Positions 54,132-64,000 of a stretch of DNA of 64,000 nucleotides are shown here, piece by piece. The position numbers were made by a program, and so were the translations under genes. Every line of letters begins with the position of its first letter. Position 1 is the first letter of the stretch. The notes beneath the pieces were generated by a model. It searched no databases. It saw only the letters and a list, made by a program, of their open reading frames with translations, and was not told the DNA's origin. This stretch comes from Diphasiastrum complanatum (Eukaryota; Streptophyta; Lycopodiopsida; Lycopodiales; Lycopodiaceae). The stretch covers positions 1 through 64,000 of the forward strand of contig MU831922.1 of assembly GCA_029204225.1 (NCBI GenBank). The letters run 5' to 3'.

Positions 54132-54650
54132 TTCCCATCTTAACCGAAGCCACTCCTTCAGATCTCAATCAAAGCCACTCCATCAGATCTCAACCGGAGC
54201 CCAACCCTTCGCATCTCAACCGAAGCCACTTCATCAGATCTCAACCAGAGCCCAACCCTTCAGATCTCAACCGAAGCCACTCCATCAGATCTCAACCGGA
54301 GCCCAACCCTTCACATCTCAATCGAAGCCACTCCATCAGATCTCAACCGGAGCCCAACCCTTCACATCTCACCCAAAGCCACTCCATCAGATCTTAACTG
54401 GAGCCCAACCCTTCACATCTCACCCGAAGCCCCTCCATCAGATCTCAGCCGGAGCCCAACCCTTCAAATCTCAACTGAAGCCACTCCATCAGATCTCAGC
54501 TGGAGCCCAACACTTCACATCTCAACCGAAGCCACTCCATCAGATCTCAACCGGAGCCCAACCCTTCACATCTCATCCAAAGCCCCTCCATTAGATCTCA
54601 ACCGGAGCCCAACCCTTCACATCTCAACCGATGCCCTTTCCACTGTCTCA
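54132..54650 (+). repeat. 51-bp tandem array in W, about 10 units
   Basis: 'cagatctcaaccggagc' recurs at 54184, 54235 and 54286 with an exact period of 51. Each unit holds two similar halves: 'cagatctcaaccggagccc' and 'cacatctcaaccgaagcc'. The period keeps a frame open (repeat SQPKPLHQISTGAQPFT). Tandem arrays near the 3' part of Ogre/Tat-type elements are known to seed satellites. Confidence 0.9.
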
Positions 54651-54703
54651 GCTCTCAACCGAAGCAATTTTTTCCAAAACCCTCCTTCTTCCAATTTCCA
54701 ACC

Positions 54704-57700
54704 ATGTCATCCAACCCCAGTTCAAGTTCAAATCATCTCGAAGCAAGCAAGCTAGACATCCAACTGTGCAAGCTTGACCTTATAGAGATGCAGACCTGGT
54801 ACGAACAGACGGAGTCCTTCTTCAAGGAAATCGAATTTCAGATCCCTGTCTTGACAGGTTATCAAAGCCCCTATCTAGTACACATGGCATATGCCAATTA
54901 TCATACCATGGCAAGATCATGTCAGATCATAATTTCCCCTATCAAGAATTATGTCTATAACGTATCCTTTGTGGCAGCTGACTTGCAACCTTATGGTTTC
55001 CCACAAGGGCCAAACACTGTCACACAGACAATCCAGAAGATAGAGCAAACGACATATTTCAAATATATTGATCTCTCTATGACCAAGTGAAAGAACAAGG
55101 ATGGGTACAGGCTGGAAGCAATCAACGACAAGCAACTTCAAACAGCATGTGCATATCTCACCAGATGCACACAAAAGCCTTGAATGAAAGTGTTGAGGGT
55201 ACCCATGTCCCTGTTTCACATGATGGCAGATTCACGACTACATGCCCAGAACCTCTATGATTGGGCACAATTTGCTTCGAATTGTCTTCATGAGTGCATT
55301 AAGCACAAGCAGCCTATCACGATATTAGGATATCTGATGACAGATATCACTCTACATCAAGTACAAAATGGGCCAAAGCTCCAACAACAACTGCAGCTTG
55401 AGGACCAGGCATGGGATATTCCCATTGAACACAAGAAGCCCAAGCATGTAAGAACAACTTCACCATCGGGGTCCCAGGCCAAACGAGTCAACACCAGTAT
55501 CCTCCCTCTGGTACACAAGCCAAGAAGCCCACCCCAGAATTCACAAATAGCTACAACCTCCGGAGCTCAACATGCAGATACCTCAAGGGCTCAGTTGCCA
55601 GGTACACGGCAACAATGAAGACAAGACAAGCTTCAAGCTGGGAGCACATCACCGGTGGCATCAGTTTCACATGGTTCCACGTCAGATGGTGGCAGCTCGT
55701 CCACAACATCACAACAACACTCATCACCCTCACATGTCATCGACGAGGGTGATGGAGCAACTACATCCACACTGGCACCTGACACGACAGTACCTCAAGT
55801 CCCAAGTCAGCCGGATGAAGCCACCACCCACCACACTGATTACAACGCCAATGTTACCAGCATCACCACTGGCACAAGTTTTTTTTTGGGGGGAGGAGGA
55901 GTGGGGATATCCAGTCCCCAAGACACGGGAGCAACCCAAGATCAACAATCACAGGCCCAACAAGTCCACATATTGGACACATATCAATATTTTGATGCTG
56001 CAGACCTGATGGAGATAAGCGATGACGAACCAGAAAAGAGGAAGCAGCCAGGAAGAAGTCGGACACCTCCACCTCCACCTCCACCTCCACCTCCATCTTC
56101 AATTCTAACACCACGCCTAATTTTTGGTATAGCCTCACCATCCCACACCCCAGATCAGTATCCAACTCTCTCTAACCCTAAAAAGCTCACGAAAGCAGCC
56201 AAACGCTCAATGATTGGCCTATCCGAAACGAGCTACCACATGCATTGGTTGGTGAGCCAACATCAAGTTCTGGAGAGCAAGGTCCAACATCAAGACCAAG
56301 AGATTGCGCGATATCAAAGGATGGCCAAAGAAAAAGAAAAAGAGGCAGTAGAAAGCAGATCCATGATGGCCAGACAGAAATCCACCTTGGAAGAGGTCCA
56401 GCAGCAACTGAAGCACCAGATGGTCCAAATCGACCAAGTATGAGATGGATCGTCGGGTGCAATGACAGTCAATGCTCCTATAGTCAAGATCGAGGACATT
56501 CAAATCCAGGCCCCACAGGCCTCAGCCATCCGGATGGAGAAATACATAAGGCTTATCCAAGAGCGAGAAGCCGATAAAGAGAATTTTGAAAACATTATGG
56601 CAAAACAAGAGAAGATCATCCTGGAGTCCCAGAAGCAGCTGGAAGAAACAACAAAGGCCCTGCAGCAAGTCTTGGACAAGGTGAACCAATTATGGGACAC
56701 GGCGTGCAAGGCCCAAAAAGGTGCTCACGTAACGAAGCCACGGGACGATGATGGGAATGATGGAGCAGGGAATCAGGACGGGCAAACCCACCCATCAGAC
56801 GGTAGTTCAGGATCGGGTGGCCAGAGAGCCGATGCTGCTTCCATGAGCTTTTTTCGACCCCCTCCCACCTTTAACCCTTCCTCCTACTCCGCATTTAATT
56901 TCCTTGAAACATTCATTCCAACTTACCCAATTCTTCCATCTCCCCTTTCTTCATCACCTCCTAGTCAAATAACGGGCCCATCAAAAGGTCCAGCTGACGC
57001 CTACAAAGCCCAACGAGACGACTTCCTCCAACAACTCTACTCCCCCAGTGCTGCGTATAACTTATTATTTTTGCCTCCTCCTAAACCGTTCACCCCCGTA
57101 TCCCTATCCCCTGATCACTCCATCCCCGACCTTCTGAAAACTAACACATACATTGGAGCCGATGTGACTTCTTGGCTGACCAACCGGAGACAAGAAGATT
57201 CTTGCCCAGGCCAGACAAGGGTGTAGATGAGCCGTCGACAAGCGAGCGAGCAAAAGAGAAAGACACGGGCACCAAGGCCCTTGATGATTATCTGGCAAGG
57301 CCGCTCCAGCCGCGTAGGACAACTTTCCCTATCCAACCTAGAAGTAATCTGGCTGATACAAGGGAATCAGAGAGATTTGAAAGAAAATATCCTCCCAATA
57401 TGAGGGGCGGCAAAGAAGACATCAATCAAAGCCAATACTCCACCAGGGCCGAGATCATTGCTGCACTACAACCGTAGCCAGAATGGCGGAGCAAAGTCCT
57501 GAAGGATAGCAGACGACTCCAAGAATATTTGAGGGCACCGACATGGAAGCGAGTGGATCCTTTTTACATGCTGCTCAAACGTAGAAACCCATGGCCGGTG
57601 GAAAAGCCTCAAGTGGAGTTAGTAACCTGGCCAGTCATTCCGAAAATTATAGAGAGAACCTCTTCGGATGATCTGAGGCTACAGTTATTAGACTTCGGAC

Positions 57701-58235
57701 ACAAATACAAGTCAAGTGCCGATCTCTGCGTGCAGGAAAGTGCTGAGTATTGCAGATCCATGGCCTTCTTGATGTAGCAAGAGTGTTTCTGGAATTGAGG
57801 TCTGGATCCCATTAGGATCAACCCAAACACAGCCCTCCAGTCAGAAGAAGACCATGAGATGATGGCCAGGCTATACTACAGAGTGGCCTTCATGTCATCA
57901 CGCTATGTGACCATGGTGGAAGACTGGCAGGAAATGGGCTTCGTAGAAAAAATAAGAGAATATCTGGGGCCCCTTAATTTTGGAAGTAAGCTCCAAGTTT
58001 TTAAAGCCCTGGGCCAGAAGATGAGCGAGCGAAAGTAGACGGCGCGACGACGAGGCGAACATGATTCACAAGAAGTGCTCAAGAGGGCTGATATGTAGTG
58101 GCCAATTGAGGGACTTCCAATTTTGGCAAATAAATTTTGCGGATAATAAGCACCTGGTTTTACGGAAGCGAACGAAAATCCACGCTTTTCTAAGTGCCAA
58201 GCGGAAGACATCACCGGTGTTGCAGTGGGTCGTGC
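54704..58235 (+). pseudogene. W long 3' ORF, decayed, unknown function
   Basis: Frame A runs from 54704 (MSSNPSSSSNHLEASKLDIQ) to 57226, about 841 codons, broken only by four TGA codons at 55088, 55181, 55616 and 56441. Frame B overlaps at 57172 and runs towards 58235 (ERFERKYPPNMRGGKEDI, TWKRVDPFYMLLKRRNPWPV, EMMARLYYRVAFMSSRYVTM) with TAG at 57475 and 57775. A one-step frameshift near 57180 joins them. The order is: hydrophobic/aromatic N-part, Gln/Pro/Ser-rich middle with a CCACCT-encoded proline run (56065-56098), two Glu/Lys/Gln-rich stretches likely to be coiled coils (about 56260-56440 and 56540-56700), then basic/aromatic C-part. No RT or integrase motif is seen. I do not recognise the family. 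Confidence 0.6.
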
Positions 58236-58255
58236 AACAGATTAGGGGTGGATAA

Positions 58256-59350
58256 TGTTAGCCGATTCTCCAGTGCCGAGCCAAGCTGGAGACATAAGTT
58301 ATCTCTCACCCATGACCGAGGAGGTCTCAGAAGGAAGAGAGCAGAAGAAGCTGAAAGCCGAGCATGAGAGCCGAGGAAATGCTGGCTAGGAAGATAGTGA
58401 TTAACTATGTGAGCCTACATGGTGTATCCCAAAGAAGGAATGACCATGTAGGAGCTAGTAACACATAGTTGTAATAAATGTAGACTCCCCTTAAAATAGT
58501 AAGAGCGAGCCACCTTTTGATGGTGACCTCTAGTGGAAGGGCAAATTCCACATGTAATTTCTAATTTAGTGGAATTGCCACATGGGCTCCACATGGGCAG
58601 CCTTCTTGCTTATTTAAGGGCCCCCCTCTCTTGTGAGGGTGCTTTTGATTGTATTTTAAAGTTCTCTTGAGCTAATAAAGAGGATCCTCCACGAGTTCTT
58701 GAAGATCACTAAGCTCCTTGTTCATGGCAATGATCTTGAGTGATATTTCTATGAGCATGCTTGATTCTTTGCTTGTGGATTAACTAGGTTCTTGTTTTTT
58801 GTTCTTGCTTAGTTGTGGATTACCTTCAGTTCTTGCTTGTGGAATCTTGTAGAAATCAACATTCAAGTAAATTATAGAGGCTAGAAATGTGGTGTAAATC
58901 TTGCATAGTCTTGACATTCTAGTTCTTGATGTTCTTGGATAATCTAGGCATCAAGTAATGTGTGTTTCTTGATTCTTAGATTGTTAAATGCTGCTAGGAG
59001 TCTTGTTTCTTGTTTCTTGAATCTTGTTTTAGTTTCAGTAGCTAATCTAGTTCTTGATTGTTCTTTGATTCAGTAGTTAGTAGTAGGATCGCTCTCTGTG
59101 CTGAACGTTGATCTGCTTGAGCTGTAGATGGTTGCATGGCTAGTGTATGCATGTAGCTGAGTATCGGATTTGAGTTACCCACTGACAGGCTGGGAAATAC
59201 GTAATGCATCCTTGAAAATTGCTTCTACTCTGTAACCATTCTAATAAGAAGAGTAATCACAAAGAACCATAACAACAGAAGTAATCCAAGAGAGATAAGC
59301 AACAAAAAAGAAAAAAAAACGTGTTCACAGATTCAGTGAATCTGTGAACA
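58256..59350 (+). repeat. W 3' LTR, complete
   Basis: 1,095 bp, TGTTAGCCG...TGTGAACA, preceded by the purine-rich ATTAGGGGTGGATAA (58241-58255). It is followed by CTTAC (59351-59355), the target duplication also found at 30324-30328. TATA-like 'tatttaa' and AATAAA are at positions equal to those of the 5' LTR. Confidence 0.93.
59322..59350. repeat. 29-nt perfect palindrome at W LTR terminus
   Basis: Arms TGTTCACAGATTCA and TGAATCTGTGAACA flank a single base. The same structure, with a different central base, ends the 5' LTR at 39307-39335. In RNA it would form a 14-bp hairpin next to the PBS. Confidence 0.92.
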
Positions 59351-60043
59351 CTTACTAAAAATAGTAGACAAGTAGCTCTGATACCATGTGGAAAAGGTGG
59401 ATCTTGAATGAATCCAAACTCCCAAAATACTTGGCTAAGATCTTTGCACAACAAGCTACAAAAGCTAGAAATGGCAAAGCATCCTAATGTTACCTTTGAT
59501 ACACATGAACTTGACAAAGCATTCAAGATACAAAAGAAACTAATAAAAGGTACTGATGACAGCCAAAAATAATAGTAAACAGGGCTCCCAACAGCAGCCT
59601 ACCACTTTTGAAAACCTCTTAAAATCATACACAAAAGCTTGAAGACAATACACAAAGCAATGCTCTCAATAGAGGAAGAAACTGTGACAATGATCTATTG
59701 ATCTCTCTCAACAATACAATAAGTTTCTCCAACTTGTTCTCCACAAATTTCAGCCTAATATAGGTGAGAGAGATGACTCTCTCTCTCCTCTCTCTAGAAC
59801 TTAGGACCCAATTTTAGGACACCACTAGCCTAAAATAGCCAATTTTGGCCTATATGTCCAAATAACATGATTTTGGTGTCATTTTGAAGGTCCTAAAGTT
59901 TGAGACTTCTTCAATATAAAATATATATCAAAATAAAAGTATCTAGTCCTCTTTCACACGTGTGAAAGGTTAGATCCAAAACTATGTACAAAAATTGCCA
60001 ATTTAGGCCTCAAACTAGCTAGGAAATGTTGACAATTTTCACA
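59351..60043 (-). mobile_element. Element U: 5' LTR, PBS and proximal leader
   Basis: The LTR 60043-59387 (657 bp, minus strand TGTGAAAATTGTC...TTTTCCACA) is a diverged copy of the Z LTR and contains CACACGTGTG (59955-59964). The PBS TGGTATCAGAGCTACT starts at 59386. The leader is cut at GTAAG (CTTAC on plus) by W and resumes at 30328. No coding part of U remains. Confidence 0.9.
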
Positions 60044-60407
60044 CAATATAATCTCATACCATTTCTTGCTTTCCCATTTTAATTTTACTTAAAATTAGAA
60101 AAGGGTCTTCCATAAACTTCCGAGGTTTAGACCGTGTGATAAGGGCCTGTTTAACAGTTTTCCAATATGTACGCTTAGTCTCATCTTGATTATAACACCA
60201 ATCTTGTGCTGCACCCCTTAAGGCCATTGGAAATATCTTAAGTTTATTTTAAGGAAAAATTTCGTCATAGACTTCAAAACATTCTGCATAGATCTGGAGA
60301 AATCTAACTGGATTTGTTAATTCATTGTATTTGGGTAGATCCAAACAGGGTGATCTTCTAACAATGATTGGATTGACTTCTTGTGGAGCACCTTCAGGAG
60401 CAGCCAT
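60044..60407 (-). pseudogene. gag: Gypsy 3 gag N-terminal relic
   Basis: The ATG at 60407 opens MAAPEGAPQEVNPIIVRRSP. Then come the capsid signatures NELTNPVRFLQIYAECFEVY, a TAA after DEIFP, and KLKIFPMALRGAAQDWC with YWKTVKQALI. This is the retrotrans_gag pattern of Ty3/gypsy. It is cut at 60044 by the LTR of U. The N-terminal layout resembles plant gypsy gag proteins. Confidence 0.85.
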
Positions 60408-60799
60408 TTTTACAAATCAATCAAACAATGAGATTGGATCTAGATTTTAGATCAGAATCTATCTCAGTTCAGATCTTCAAAATTTCTTTCACTTGACAAC
60501 AATCAGATTTTTGATTCCTGGAAAAAGATCTATGATCAAGCGATCGACACTTCTCAAATGAAGAATTCTCAGAATTAGAATCAAGTTGAACTAGATTTGA
60601 CCAAAAAATTGACAGAGACTTGATCTAAAAAATCATAATCTAAAAATAGTATTGGTGAAGGTTTTCTAGACGAAGGTTCAGCAATGTTATTTTTGGTAAA
60701 CACTCTATGATCAGGCTTTTCTGACAAATTTAATAGAAATAACCTTCGTCGAACTCACAGAAAAAGAATTTAACTCAAATCAATCTAGGGTAAAACTGG
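60408..60799 (-). other. Gypsy 3 leader
   Basis: Non-coding, with 'gacgaaggtt' and 'aaccttcgtcg' as a short inverted pair (about 60675 and 60745). No PBS could be identified. Confidence 0.5.
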
Positions 60800-61004
60800 C
60801 TTTATTCACCAACTTTATTCACTAACTTGACATTTAGACTTGTGACATTAAAAGTCTCGCAAAAAGGCCTAAAGTCCATTTATTGACTTTCTATTTATCA
60901 AATAACTATGTGATCATCGGTTGGACTTACACACATAGGGTGCCAAATCCCTCTCACTTATAATTAGGGTTAGGGTTGCCTTGGGATCCGCAAACCCTCC
61001 AACA
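60800..61004 (-). repeat. Gypsy 3 LTR, partial
   Basis: On the minus strand it starts TGTTGGAGGGTTTGCGG at 61004, inserted in copia 5. It shares ordered motifs with 23440-23606. The inner boundary towards the leader is unclear. Confidence 0.65.
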
Positions 61005-62203
61005 TATAGCTCCATCACCTTTGAAAATACAATAAGGGCACTTATGGATTTCCTATCCATTTTATCTCCAGCATAATTTGAATTTGAAAATCCAAAAAGA
61101 CTAGATTATGATCCCTCATACAATATGCCAAAATCTCGAGTTTCCAAGATATACCTCAAAACTCGTTCTCCTAGCTTCCAATGCTCCTCACTAGAATCTT
61201 GCATGAATTGATTCAATCTTCCAACACAATAGCTTAGATTTGGTCTAGTAATGGTTAGATAGATGAGTGAACCAACTAGCTTCCTATAGAGAGTAATGTC
61301 CTTGAAGGATCTTTCACTGCCTCTTATAGTTAGCACATGAGACTCCATAGGTGTATCACAAGCTTTTGCATCTACCATATGAAATCTTTCTAGAATAGCA
61401 TTAGCATACTTCTCTTTACAAGTGAAAGTAGATTGAGAAAACCTAATGACTTATATTCTCAAAATGTAATGCAACTGACCAAGATCATGCACCTTAAATT
61501 CTTTCTTAAAAGCAATCTTGATGTCCTCCACATCTTGATTGTTTCCACCACTCAAGATGATATTAGCATCTCCATCAAACTCAACTTTGAGGCCTTTACT
61601 TAGCTATTGACTCTTGCCTGAAGCCTATATTCTTCATTGATCAAGATCTCTTGCGGATCCCTCAAACTTGACAAAGTTTCTTGAATAGCAAGACTTTGAA
61701 TAATGTTAGCATGAGCATCCAACAATCCATTAAGAATAACTTGAACAAGCTCTCCTTCCTTAATGCTCTCATCAATGCAAGCTAACTCATCGTTAAATGG
61801 TTTCACCCTCAAAATAAAAGTATTTGGACTTTCTTCATTATTTTGTAAACAAGAAAAGATTTGCCATCTTAGAATCAACACTCTAGAAGTAGACTTGGAT
61901 GCATAAAGCTTCTTCAATGAATCCCAAGCATCCTTTGATGAAGTACTCTTACCAACTTTGTTGAGAAGCTCATTGTTAACATTCATCTTTATCATGTGTA
62001 CAACCTTTTTGGCCCTCTTGTTATACCTCACTTGATCTTTTTGTGCTGTTGGCCTCTCTTCCAAACCTATAACAATATCCAAAATATCATTCATCTCAAG
62101 AAGTGATTCCATCCTCAACTTTCCACAATGAATAGTTACTTGAGGTAAGTCTGTCATTGGCTTCCAACATGACTCCACTTGATGTAGCCATGTAGCAATG
62201 ACC
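61005..62203 (-). pseudogene. gag-pol: Copia 5: gag fused to RT end by deletion
   Basis: The minus-strand ATG near 62203 opens ATSSGVMLEANDRLTSSNYS as in Z. A single extra T in the 'aaagttgagg' codon run shifts the frame at WKV. Gag continues in ORF 62178-61600 (LRMESLLEMNDILDIVIGLE, WDSLKKLYASKSTSRVLIL, GELVQVILNGLLDAHANI). Near 61570 it jumps straight to the RT sequence after YVDD (IILSGGNNQDVEDIKIAF). It continues with HMVDAKACDTPMES and ITRPNLSYCVGRLNQFMQDS to NYAGDKMDRKS. CCHC, protease, integrase and most of RT are deleted. The left end is cut by gypsy 3. Confidence 0.9.
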
Positions 62204-62700
62204 TGATCCTCTCTTTCAACCTATTTCAATGCACAAAGCACTCCTTTGAACAACAAAAAAAATTTCAAAAGGAAATCACAAAGATATGAAAGTACTCAAT
62301 TCTCTTCTAGCACTTATACCAAGCAAATCAACACATAGAATAGTGAAATATTGATCAACCTACGATCTATCCTCAATCTAATGACTTTTGTCACTTCCTA
62401 AGATCGAAACACACTCAAATGAAGTTCAGTAACCTCACAATCTAGAGATTCAATCAAAGTTAGGGTTTTGACAAAATCACAAAAAATTGATTATTTCAAA
62501 ATCTACATGCAAATGCCAAAAACTTGAGATGCAATCTATTAGCCACCACTTAGGCTTTTCCAATGATCCAGAAATTGGCCAAATCCAACATGTATGGTGT
62601 GAAATCAGAATTGATCAATAATAAAACTCCATATAGGGTTTTGATCTACAAAAGATCCAATCTACATATGCAGGAAACTCGATTTTGGTGTAGAATCCAA
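62204..62700 (-). other. Copia 5 leader, probable
   Basis: The region upstream of the copia 5 gag has no gene. No PBS or LTR end could be identified with confidence. Confidence 0.45.
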
Positions 62701-63860
62701 TCTAGCATGCTCTAGCATTGATTCCAAAGGATTTATCGTTTGATTGCCCACTTTATGGTCCACTCCGTACCTTGTTGCTTCTGCACCTTGATTTCTCTCC
62801 TTGTCCCAGCCTGATCTTGATACTTTTCCATCTTGGCTCTTTAAGGTAGGCAAAGATTGAGTACTCCGCAATGCACCTCTCACTTAGGTTGAAGTAGCTC
62901 TTTGAAATCAGCCGAAATGTAACCATTGACCTCGTGGAAAGCCAAAGAGTCGCACCAGTTTGATCCGCATACAAACTATCTCTTCGCGTTTGTTTGAAGT
63001 ACCATGTCCGTCGCGCAAAACTTGACTTTCACAATTCCATCACTGGTCAGTTGCCTCACAATCAAAACAAGAAGTGTACATCGAGCTTGGCTTCAAGTAG
63101 CTCTCTTTGAATCAGACACATGCACCCAGAGTTTGCACTAGTCCGATCTCAACGCGAACTGTCCCTTAGCGTCCATTCGAAATACCAAGTCTCTCATGCA
63201 AGACTCAACTTTCATAGTTCCTTCATTGATCAGCTGCCTTACACGTAACACAAGCCAGCGTACTCATATGTTTCCTCATCATTGTTGGTCTAGAGAAAGC
63301 CTATTACAAGCTTTCCTTTCCACAACAAAAACTTGTCAACTTATTAGGTCCAAAGTTTGCCAGTCTCCTCGTGTGAGTATGGCTAGGTCACCTTGAATTT
63401 GCCCTCGTTTTGATCAACTTTCATTCAAAATTTGCCCCCCAAGAGAGAGGTGTGTGTGATAGTTCCCCTCCAATTATAAAATCAGCTGATCGGACTTAGA
63501 GTAGAGTTCTTCGGACAAAAAGCCTTTCCAACACTTTGCTTCCCATCTACTAGGATTATGGCTCGATCTAACTTGTTGCCAATATCTGAAGAGGATCCTA
63601 GTCTTTCCCCTTTGAGGAGAAACCCAACTGATACTGGATATCACCCATGCTCAGTGAGTTTCAGTTCTGAAGGTGGCCGTCCCAAAATGAAGACCAACTG
63701 CTCCATAGAAGATCTCCCTTGAAATTGCCCTTTCCAACTTTTGACTTTCTGCTTGCGTCCGGTGGGCGTTGTCGCAAATGAAGCTAACCCAAGAAACAGG
63801 CTAGCCATCCATCGTTTGCAAACATTGAGTCGTCCTTTGCCGTTCACGTGCGAGTATGGC
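62701..63860. other. Unassigned sequence with an old 204-bp duplication
   Basis: No convincing gene is seen. 'gtagctctttgaaatcag' (about 62892) and 'gtagctctctttgaatcag' (about 63096) start two diverged units. Both contain 'ccagtttg/ccagagtttg', 'gaagtacca/gaaataccaa', 'actttca.a.ttcc' and 'gttgcctcaca/gctgccttaca'. The moderate GC content recalls LTR or leader DNA. Confidence 0.55.
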
Positions 63861-64000
63861 TGAAAATCTTTGATCGGTTCTAGCGGAGTCCAGAGAGCTC
63901 AGATCGATGTGCAATCACCTCACACGATCTAGGCATGATTAAAGGAAGCCTATGGATCAATAAAATCTAGAGAGAGAAAATGACTTTCTAGAAAAAGAAA
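63861..64000 (-). repeat. Dispersed repeat, inverted copy of 882-1018
   Basis: Nearly identical to the reverse complement of 882-1018, and it continues beyond the window. Next to it, 'gcacgtgcgagtatggct' differs from the left copy, so the homologous block ends near 63861. Confidence 0.85.

Larger units (their letters stand above)
30329..59350 (+). mobile_element. Element W: gypsy-like LTR element, nested and split by inversion
   Basis: CTTAC flanks it (30324-30328 and 59351-59355). The 5' LTR is in two pieces: 30329-30892 on plus, and 39307-39842 on minus. Joined with removal of the duplicated GTGGA they give 1,095 bp, exactly the length of the 3' LTR (58256-59350). About 34 mismatches separate the LTRs (3.1% by eye). 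The internal region is scattered: leader (39306-38198, minus), gag (38197-37921 and 32759-32521, minus), and a 3' region with a 51-bp array and long ORF (53421-58255, plus). No RT or integrase of W is visible. Long LTRs, a non-Met PBS and internal tandem arrays recall Tat/Ogre-type gypsy, but this is inference. Confidence 0.88.

Noticed and set aside
54132-54650. CRISPR-like regular array
   Set aside because: Units are contiguous without unique spacers and lie in a plant LTR element; it is an ordinary tandem repeat.

Overview
This window is plant nuclear DNA made almost wholly of retrotransposons. The evidence is the set of Ty1/copia and Ty3/gypsy polyprotein remnants, LTRs with TG...CA ends, polypurine tracts, and primer-binding sites of the plant type TGGTATCAGAGC (initiator Met tRNA) or TGGCGCC... 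(gypsy type). AT-rich spacers and many nested insertions point to a large, repeat-rich genome. I found no host gene, rRNA or tRNA gene, and the species cannot be told from the sequence.

Layout. 1-2273: a long palindrome of gypsy LTR sequence with an LTR terminus at its pivot. 2446-7731: a complete but decayed copia element (copia 1; target duplication AAAAT). 8290-9767: a gypsy gag relic. 9768-13560: two copies of one copia fragment (copia 2 and 3) that share a premature stop. 13561-16488: LTR-like sequence and unidentified minus-strand remnants. 16489-18046: a copia 3' end (copia 4). 18047-20500: AT-rich DNA with nothing recognised. 20501-23606: another minus-strand element of the 13.6-16.2 kb type. 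24021-28361: a minus-strand gypsy gag-PR-RT-RNase H pseudogene, probably followed by its LTR.

30005-60043 is one nest. Copia U (minus) was interrupted by gypsy-like W (30329-59350, target duplication CTTAC on both sides). The 5' LTR of W was interrupted by copia X, the 3' LTR of X by copia Y, and the gag of Y by copia Z (46168-52598). A gag-protease-only gypsy element, V, lies in the gag of W. After Y inserted, about 20.9 kb (roughly 32521-53420) was inverted. This split W, X and Y so that their halves now lie in opposite orientations. The target duplications and the summed LTR lengths only fit once the segment is flipped back: W 564+536-5=1095, equal to its 3' LTR; X 110+726-5=831, equal to its 5' LTR. 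LTR divergence by eye follows the nesting order: W about 3.1%, X about 2.6%, Y about 2.6%, Z about 0.5%.

60044-64000 holds a gypsy gag/LTR relic, an internally deleted copia (copia 5), and unassigned sequence whose last 140 bases are an inverted copy of 882-1018.

Z is the only element with an intact, full-length gag-pol frame and near-identical LTRs, so it is the only plausible source of retrotransposition activity here. X, Y, V and W lack a complete pol and look non-autonomous. They carry unusual coding regions with no family I recognise. All mismatch counts and boundaries were read by eye.
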